Shown here one piece after another: positions 1 to 4,820 of a DNA stretch of 7,929 bases (positions are counted from its first letter, which is position 1; the number at the start of each line of letters is the position of its first letter). The notes below the pieces were generated by a model. The model had not been told where the DNA came from. It was given only the letters and a program-made list of their open reading frames with translations, and did no database searches. The position numbers and the translations under genes were made by a program. Origin of the DNA: Methanobacteriota archaeon (GTDB taxonomy: Archaea; Thermoplasmatota; Poseidoniia; Poseidoniales; Poseidoniaceae); NCBI GenBank assembly GCA_002694245.1, contig NZLM01000043.1:37848-45776 (forward strand). The letters run 5' to 3'.

Positions 1-2558
1 ACAGAACGGTCTTCTCTCATAGCGTTTTGAACCGCAAGAGAAATGTCAAAGTCAACCCAATCTCCTGCGGAGAAAGAGTTGTCAAGAGTAACAGAATCCA
101 GCAGTCCTGCTCTTTCCCATCCTTTTGCACCGGAAGTTCCCCAATTATTTGTCCCATCAAAAGTAGACCATGTTGCTGAGTCTTCGGTCCAGTTGTGCTG
201 TCGACTTTCCCAAACACCCACAACAGGTGATCCACTTGGGTAATCTGCAAGCCTGAGTTTCAGGTTTGATGTCTTGACCGCATATCCAGAAGGTAGAAGG
301 TGACTGGTCAAATCACAACCCAAGAGTATGGATGTTTCAGATGGGAAGGTATTGTAAGAAATCTGCATTTCTTCTTCTCCGTTGTAGTTATTTGTTGGAG
401 TACCACTGTCAATGTAGGTGTCCATACAGTTAGGTGCATCACCTGCGGTTGTTGCATTACCGTGAGATAGTCTGAGTCTATGTTCATCATCTTGTAGGTG
501 TTCAGATTCCAAACCGGAAACAAGGAAAGACGATGTAGACCACCATGAATGGTGATAATCAGTTGAGTCAACTTGAGCTAACCTCCAGTGATACATTACT
601 CCAGTCTGAAGTGCGTCTGTAGATGATATCGACCAGTTTCCGTCTGTTTCGGAAAATTCTGATGTTGTTGAAGTATTGAATGAATGAATTATGTTTCGGT
701 ATTCTTGGTCAGTTGATACCTGCATTAGCATGTCGCCAGTCCAAGATATAGTCCCATCCCAAGATAGCGTTGGCATGGTGTTTCCTGATAGGTTGTCCCC
801 ACTAAGATTCCACACAGAATGGCCGTCTTGAGGCGAAATGTGAGTGGGTATTGTTGGAGCACCAGTGTTATCCCATCCGTAAGTAATGTCGAGATATGGC
901 TGATTGCAGGATAGGGCTTCTGTGCTACACAAATTCACTGACTGGGTCGTAGATTCTTCAATGCCAAATGTAGAAGCAACCATCATTATGTCCATACCCT
1001 TCTCCGGGCTATTTCCTGATTGGATTGCATCACGGTTATCATCAATCCACTTTTGCAATGCTGCCGTAATGTCAGTCTCTATCGTCGATGATGATTGGTC
1101 TCCCTCGAAGGCGCCAACAGACATGGATGGACTTCTACCGCCGTCGTCCCAGTAGTATGTTCCATCATATTTTCTCCATGTTACTCCAGTCTCAGTCCAC
1201 TCTTCGGAGTCCATGATATGCATACTCACATCAGCAGTTCCGCTGTATGAACTTCTTTCCATGACAAGGCTTGCAGATATTATCGTTGCATTGGTGTGCA
1301 ATCCAACGTCATCAAGATTGACTCTCATAAGCCCATATTGGTCTAGAGTTGGTGATGAACCGACTGTGATATTACCTTCTTGGCCAAAGTTTGTATTCTT
1401 CAGTGCGTTACTTGATCCGATGAATGAGTCTTCTATTGTTTTGTCAACAAGTCCTAAATCATCAAAACTGAATGTAAATTGGCCATATCCGTTTACTTCA
1501 GAGACACTGTGACCAGGGAGATGGAAGTAGCCACTTTGCCATGCACCAATCGTATCGGTTGAATCTACAGCTCTCATCCTGTAATACATAGTTGTTGAAT
1601 TGGATAACTCGTCTCCAGTTGGTACTTGCATTTCACCAGACCCAGAACTGATTGTGAAGAGTGAGGAGTTATCCTTCGTGTTGTAGAACCACGTGTCATC
1701 AGCATCTGATTTGAACTGAGGGCTCACCGATAGTTGAACTTGAGCATCAACTCCTGTTGATGAGTCCCATGAAAGGGTTGGGTTAGTTGCTGCTGAGAGT
1801 ATAAACGAATCAGAATTCATCAACGCCGCACCATCTTCAACGAAGTTTGGATTTAGTGAACCTCCGTTGGTGTGTGTGCCGTTTGTGTGAGTTACCTCAA
1901 GAGACGGCCTGCTCGATGTTGTTACTGATTCGGACATGTGACAATTGTATGACGTGCCAGTCGCAGTGACTAGGATATCTATCGAGCTGCGTGAATTTCT
2001 TACTGCTTCCTGCACAATTGCTGTTACGTTAATCGAAAATGTGTTATTGCCATATCCATGGAACGGGGGTTCCCACAATCCTCTATCAGATGATTCGTCC
2101 GCACCGTTTAATCCCCAGTTCGTACCGGTATCAGGGCTATTCCAGTCTGCGTTAGACTCGTTCCATGCCCTTTTCAGGCGAGCTGTGTAAATGTTGATCG
2201 TACCGATTGTCAAAGGATCGACACCGCAGGTCATATCCAAGGTTGCAGAATTAACCAAATCTCCAGCAGGAACTGAATTGTTGAATGAGATAAGGATACG
2301 TGATTCACCGAAGAGAGTCAATCCTAAGTCAGCGGTTTCATCCATCCCGTAATTCGTATTTGGGTTAGCAGAATCAATAGCAGTATCCTTTGATGCTGAA
2401 AATGAGGATGTAGTCTGGTACACTGTTTGTGGTTCTTCCAGCTGCTCATCTTGCCACTGAGAAATGGCGCTTGGTACGGATAAGTCTGCAAATAAAAACA
2501 TCAAAACCATTAGTAGTGAACTTGCAATTCTGCGGCGGTTGCGGTCCTGTAATGACAT
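1..2558 (-). CDS. Large secreted DNRLRE/Fn3-like modular surface protein (C-terminus beyond window)
   Basis: Translating the minus strand from the ATG at 2558-2556 gives 852 codons without a stop to the window edge, so the gene is 3'-truncated by the window. Residues 1-33 form a signal peptide: basic start (RNRRR), hydrophobic core (SSLLMVLMFLFADL), then a small-residue exit (SVPSAIS); there is no lipobox cysteine. Three DNRLRE-type domains (about 54-228, 374-560, and from about 694 to the edge) each open with a T.ID/IEDS...NTN(Y/F)G-like element. Each carries a W-x-E-x4-W signature (W132-W139, W454-W461, W790-W797), and the two complete ones close with a strand like P-x-L-[ED]-[VI]-T. Between them lie two Ig/Fn3-like modules (about 234-370 and 565-690) sharing PTLSWD and a Y[YH][WY]R(M/L)...VDS strand. 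DNRLRE domains are known from secreted bacterial and methanogen proteins, related to the disaggregatase repeat. A surface, adhesive or glycan-binding role is inference. The rest may hold a catalytic or anchoring domain. Confidence 0.88.
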   Translation of the reverse strand, partial: MSLQDRNRRRIASSLLMVLMFLFADLSVPSAISQWQDEQLEEPQTVYQTTSSFSASKDTAIDSANPNTNYGMDETADLGLTLFGESRILISFNNSVPAGDLVNSATLDMTCGVDPLTIGTINIYTARLKRAWNESNADWNSPDTGTNWGLNGADESSDRGLWEPPFHGYGNNTFSINVTAIVQEAVRNSRSSIDILVTATGTSYNCHMSESVTTSSRPSLEVTHTNGTHTNGGSLNPNFVEDGAALMNSDSFILSAATNPTLSWDSSTGVDAQVQLSVSPQFKSDADDTWFYNTKDNSSLFTISSGSGEMQVPTGDELSNSTTMYYRMRAVDSTDTIGAWQSGYFHLPGHSVSEVNGYGQFTFSFDDLGLVDKTIEDSFIGSSNALKNTNFGQEGNITVGSSPTLDQYGLMRVNLDDVGLHTNATIISASLVMERSSYSGTADVSMHIMDSEEWTETGVTWRKYDGTYYWDDGGRSPSMSVGAFEGDQSSSTIETDITAALQKWIDDNRDAIQSGNSPEKGMDIMMVASTFGIEESTTQSVNLCSTEALSCNQPYLDITYGWDNTGAPTIPTHISPQDGHSVWNLSGDNLSGNTMPTLSWDGTISWTGDMLMQVSTDQEYRNIIHSFNTSTTSEFSETDGNWSISSTDALQTGVMYHWRLAQVDSTDYHHSWWSTSSFLVSGLESEHLQDDEHRLRLSHGNATTAGDAPNCMDTYIDSGTPTNNYNGEEEMQISYNTFPSETSILLGCDLTSHLLPSGYAVKTSNLKLRLADYPSGSPVVGVWESRQHNWTEDSATWSTFDGTNNWGTSGAKGWERAGLLDSVTLDNSFSAGDWVDFDISLAVQNAMREDRS

Positions 2559-2586
2559 GGGGCTCACCCACCCAACAAAGGAGCCA

Positions 2587-2595
2587 GTATAGTTT
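2587..2595 (-). promoter_or_regulatory. Possible TATA box for the surface-protein gene
   Basis: Reading the minus strand, AAACTATAC lies about 30-37 bases before the ATG at 2558. This suits an archaeal TATA element with a start of transcription close to the start codon. A G-rich stretch (GGTGGGTGAG) sits a few bases before the ATG and may aid ribosome binding. This is a weak match by eye only. On the plus strand I see no convincing TATA box before rfcS, only a T-run at about 2638-2648. Confidence 0.3.
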
Positions 2596-2605
2596 CCTTT
2601 CGGCT

Positions 2606-2624
2606 GGCCACCCGTAGGGTGGCC
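2606..2624. repeat. Perfect inverted repeat / hairpin in divergent intergenic region
   Basis: GGCCACCC (2606-2613) and GGGTGGCC (2617-2624) are exact reverse complements separated by GTA. It lies between the divergent starts of the surface-protein gene (ATG at 2558) and rfcS (ATG at 2692), about 48 and 67 bases from each. It is far more GC-rich than its surroundings. It could be a dimeric-regulator operator or an RNA hairpin in the rfcS leader; sequence alone does not decide. As a terminator it is unlikely, because both flanking genes point away from it. Confidence 0.7.
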
Positions 2625-2691
2625 GATAGAATCGATGTTTCTTTTTTTGAAAGCGAAGGTTCAAGTTCATCCTTTTCTGACCTAGATTTGC

Positions 2692-3645
2692 ATGAGCGAG
2701 TTGTGGGTTGAGAGACACCGTCCTCGGACGGTTGGAGATATCCGTGGTCAATCATCCGTCGTTCAAAGACTCGCCTCTTATGCCAAAGTTGCTGACTTTC
2801 CTCACTTACTATTTGCAGGACCGCCAGGGACTGGAAAAACCACAGCAGCAATGGCATTGACTCGTGATGTGTTTGGACCTGAATTTAAGAATAATTTGTT
2901 AGAAATGAATGCTAGCGATGAACGTGGATTAGAGAGCATTAGGACCAAAGTCAAGCAATTTGCAAGAACTGCTCCATATGGTGGTGCTAATTTCAAAATA
3001 ATTTTCTTGGATGAAGCGGACGCATTGACACACGATGCACAAGGAGCTCTTAGGAGAGTTATGGAGCAGTATGCACAAACTTGCAGGTTCATTCTCTCTT
3101 GTAATTACTCTAGTAAAATCATCGAACCTATTCAAAGTAGATGTGCAGTTTTCCGATTTAGGCCTCTAGCAGATGTCGAGGTTTCAGAGCAAGTAAAGTA
3201 TGTAGCTGAATCTGAAAAAGTCGTACTAGATGATGAGGCTGCAGAAGCTTTGGTAAGAATTTCTCAGGGAGATTTGAGAAAGGCGATTACTGCTCTGCAA
3301 GTCGCAGCGGCATTGGAGAAGAATGTCACACGCTCTCTGATCTATGAAACCAGTGCTACAGCCCCTCCTGAATCGCTACACCAGTATCTAATGGCATGTA
3401 GGCAAGATGGATTTCATGCAGCGAGAAGAAGGTTACGGGAATTGCTCGATAAGTACGGTCTTGCAGGTACTGATTTTGTAAACCAATTACACAGAGAATT
3501 GTATGGTGCAGATTTCTTATCTGAGATACAAAAATTAGAACTCACAGAATTGATGGCAGAAATAGATTTCAGACTTGTCGAAGGGGGCGGAGAAGCAATT
3601 CAGCTTGATGCTCTTACAGCTCGCCTTTCTAAGTTACTCGGTTGA
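2692..3645 (+). CDS. rfcS: Replication factor C small subunit (clamp loader ATPase)
   Basis: This 317-residue AAA+ protein is the small subunit of the archaeal clamp loader, which with the large subunit opens the PCNA ring and loads it at primer-template junctions. Visible motifs in order: the N-terminal W-x-E-[KR]-[HY]-RP box (LWVERHRP, 4-11); Walker A GPPGTGKT (43-50); Walker B FLDEAD (105-110); sensor 1 around SCNYSSKII (136-144); the RFC-box SRC (149-151), whose arginine reaches the neighbouring subunit's ATP; and sensor 2 GDLRKA (193-198). The C-terminal helical collar follows to the end. Length is normal for the family (about 315-330), with all catalytic residues present. The start is set by the conserved N-terminal box directly after the first methionine. 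No strong ribosome-binding site precedes it. Its last 12 bases overlap the convergent membrane-protein gene. Confidence 0.97.
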   Translation: MSELWVERHRPRTVGDIRGQSSVVQRLASYAKVADFPHLLFAGPPGTGKTTAAMALTRDVFGPEFKNNLLEMNASDERGLESIRTKVKQFARTAPYGGANFKIIFLDEADALTHDAQGALRRVMEQYAQTCRFILSCNYSSKIIEPIQSRCAVFRFRPLADVEVSEQVKYVAESEKVVLDDEAAEALVRISQGDLRKAITALQVAAALEKNVTRSLIYETSATAPPESLHQYLMACRQDGFHAARRRLRELLDKYGLAGTDFVNQLHRELYGADFLSEIQKLELTELMAEIDFRLVEGGGEAIQLDALTARLSKLLG

Positions 3646-4482
3646 TTCTTCAACCAATTCCTCTACAATGAGTTTCATTTTTACAGTTCGAGTGTTTTCC
3701 CATGGGTCACCTTCTTCAGTAACATCGATTTCTACATTGTAAGTTCCAACATCTAAATTTTCAGGCACCTTAATGGCAATTGGATAATCGATATCTTTGT
3801 GGTTTCTGATAGAGTCAAGTGCTCCTTCATCCTTTGATTGTACAATATCCCAAGAGTTGCTTGTGCTATTGCCATCAAACTTTATTTCGTAAACAGAATC
3901 TTTGGCATCATAGTTATCTGTGAATGCTACAACAATATAGAAAGCTCCTTGATAGCCCTCGGTTAGAGTAACAGCCCCTCCTGAAGATTTTGTGAAATTA
4001 AAATCATCTTCTGATTCGGAGATAATTCCCCACCCATCATCTACCTGGGGTGCTACGATATCAGCAAACGGTGCATTGGTCAGCAAGAAGGTGATTGCTA
4101 ACCAAGTGAAAATATGCAAAAATGATGCTTTGAACCATGTTCCTTTAGTGTAGTGTTCAGTGAATTTTTCCGGTAGTATAGCCCTGTGGATAGATGGAAG
4201 AAGAAAGATAGCCATCATTGGAATGAACCACAGCATATCAGCATTATCTTGTGCACTTGGCATTGCAACATAACGCATGATAAGCGATAAGACTATTGAA
4301 AATCCAATAACCAACCACATTGATACTGTATCTGCTTTTTCTTTCCTTACATGTTTTACAGGATCAAATGCTTCTATCCCCATGTCTGCACCGGAGCGAT
4401 TTTTCTTTCTCTCCTTATCACCAGTACCACGATTGCGTCTATCTGCAGCGGCGGCAGCCATGGCAGTATTGATGTCGACCAT
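3634..4482 (-). CDS. Unrecognised three-helix membrane protein with extracytoplasmic beta-rich tail
   Basis: I do not recognise a family. From the ATG at 4482 the product is 282 residues. Residues 1-50 are soluble and very basic (RRNRG, KERKKNR, KHVRKEK). Three hydrophobic helices follow at about 54-74, 83-101 and 117-138. The basic N-terminus and the charged loop between helices 2 and 3 would be inside, placing the acidic tail (145-282) outside. That tail is rich in alternating beta-strand patterns (YQGAFYIVVAFTD, DSVYEIKFDG) and ends with an Ig-like strand pair (GTYNVEIDVTEEG, TVKMKLIVEE). I chose this ATG because GGAG lies five bases upstream; an ATG 14 codons earlier (4524) adds an unlikely MTTAFIHCHLYGVL extension. 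ATG codon 8 is another possible start. The stop TAA (3634-3636) lies inside the end of rfcS. A role in envelope structure or sensing is only a guess. Confidence 0.85.
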   Translation of the reverse strand: MVDINTAMAAAAADRRNRGTGDKERKKNRSGADMGIEAFDPVKHVRKEKADTVSMWLVIGFSIVLSLIMRYVAMPSAQDNADMLWFIPMMAIFLLPSIHRAILPEKFTEHYTKGTWFKASFLHIFTWLAITFLLTNAPFADIVAPQVDDGWGIISESEDDFNFTKSSGGAVTLTEGYQGAFYIVVAFTDNYDAKDSVYEIKFDGNSTSNSWDIVQSKDEGALDSIRNHKDIDYPIAIKVPENLDVGTYNVEIDVTEEGDPWENTRTVKMKLIVEELVEESTE

Positions 4483-4530
4483 CAACACTCCGTAAAGGTG
4501 ACAGTGAATGAAGGCTGTGGTCATGATTGT

Positions 4531-4551
4531 GATTTATTTTGAAAACAAAAT
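4531..4551. promoter_or_regulatory. AT-rich inverted repeat between membrane-protein gene and tRNA, possible promoter
   Basis: ATTTTG (4536-4541) and CAAAAT (4546-4551) are exact reverse complements around AAAA. On the minus strand the segment reads CAAAATAAATC, a reasonable archaeal TATA-like element about 50-58 bases before the ATG at 4482, which would leave a leader of roughly 25-30 bases containing the GGAG site. The tRNA promoter must also lie in the 4483-4602 gap; I see no single clear candidate (TCTAAATTG at 4551 or ATTATTCAAA at about 4566). Weak evidence, by eye. Confidence 0.35.
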
Positions 4552-4602
4552 CTAAATTGTTCCGCATTATTCAAAGAGGGGTGTATGGTGGGCGAACTGC
4601 TT

Positions 4603-4734
4603 GCCGGGGTGGCGTAGTTGGTAGCGCGTCGGACTCATAGGGCAGTTCTAAGGAACTAATTGTGACGTACTAAAGCCCCTTCAAATGTCTGAGACATCCG
4701 AAGGTCGCGGGTTCAAGCCCCGCTCCCGGCACCA
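4603..4734 (+). tRNA. tRNA-Met (CAU), elongator type, intron-containing, CCA encoded
   Basis: The 5' exon is 4603-4639 and the 3' exon 4696-4731, joined to a 73-nt tRNA, with CCA encoded at 4732-4734. The acceptor stem is GCCGGGG paired with UCCCGGC (one G-U). The D stem is GCGU/GCGC, the anticodon stem UCGGA/UCCGA, and the T arm GCGGG-UUCAAGC-CCCGC. The loop of the spliced product is CUCAUAA with anticodon CAU at 4636-4638. Initiator tRNA is unlikely because position 1-72 is G-C rather than the usual archaeal A-U and the anticodon stem lacks three consecutive G-C pairs at 29-31. An Ile2 tRNA read through agmatidine at C34 also has CAU and cannot be wholly excluded. Elongator Met is preferred because archaeal elongator tRNA-Met often carries an intron at this site. 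Confidence 0.92.
4640..4695 (+). other. tRNA-Met intron (56 nt, position 37/38) with bulge-helix-bulge
   Basis: The junctions fold into the canonical archaeal splicing motif. CUCA (4634-4637) pairs with UGAG (4690-4693) as the 4-bp central helix. The 3-nt bulges are UAG (4638-4640) and ACA (4694-4696), each cut after its second base. The outer helix is the anticodon stem, and the inner helix GGCA pairs with UGUC (4686-4689). Cleavage by the tRNA splicing endonuclease would leave A37 and A38. Inside the intron, AGTTC (4644-4648) and GAACT (4653-4657) form a 5-bp hairpin with a TAAG loop. Confidence 0.93.
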
Positions 4735-4739
4735 AACAT

Positions 4740-4755
4740 CTGCTAGAATTAGCAG
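4740..4755 (+). terminator. Small hairpin just after the tRNA
   Basis: CTGCTA (4740-4745) and TAGCAG (4750-4755) form a perfect 6-bp stem with loop GAAT, starting five bases after the encoded CCA. No strong T-run follows, so it is not a classical terminator. It may protect or mark the 3' end of the precursor, or be chance. The gap to the next gene (4735-4820) is otherwise AT-rich. Confidence 0.3.
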
Positions 4756-4776
4756 CAGTAATGTTAGAATTCAAAC

Positions 4777-4788
4777 ATAATAATATAA
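4777..4788 (+). promoter_or_regulatory. Probable TATA box for the MMPL transporter gene
   Basis: ATAATAATATAA lies 33-44 bases before the ATG at 4821. In archaea transcription starts about 25 bases after the centre of the TATA box, here near 4807, giving a short leader of about 14 bases. The leader contains AGGGA (4812-4816), a weak ribosome-binding site at best. An own promoter fits the transporter being transcribed separately from the upstream tRNA. Confidence 0.45.
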
Positions 4789-4820
4789 CCAAGAAATTCC
4801 CGCTTTAGTTTAGGGATTAA

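Noticed and set aside
904..1512. Plus-strand open frames (904-1155, 1213-1512) in the left third
   Set aside because: They lie opposite the continuous 852-codon minus-strand frame with clear domain repeats, and their translations look like no protein family.
2606..2624. Palindrome as a rho-independent-style terminator
   Set aside because: Both neighbouring genes start on either side and are transcribed away from it, so neither would need a terminator there.
4483..4524. Upstream ATG at 4524 as the start of the membrane-protein gene
   Set aside because: The added 14 residues look unlike the rest of the protein, and the ATG at 4482 has GGAG five bases upstream.
4603..4734. Initiator tRNA-Met
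   Set aside because: The 1-72 pair is G-C and the anticodon stem is UCGGA/UCCGA, without the three consecutive G-C pairs at 29-31 expected of initiators.
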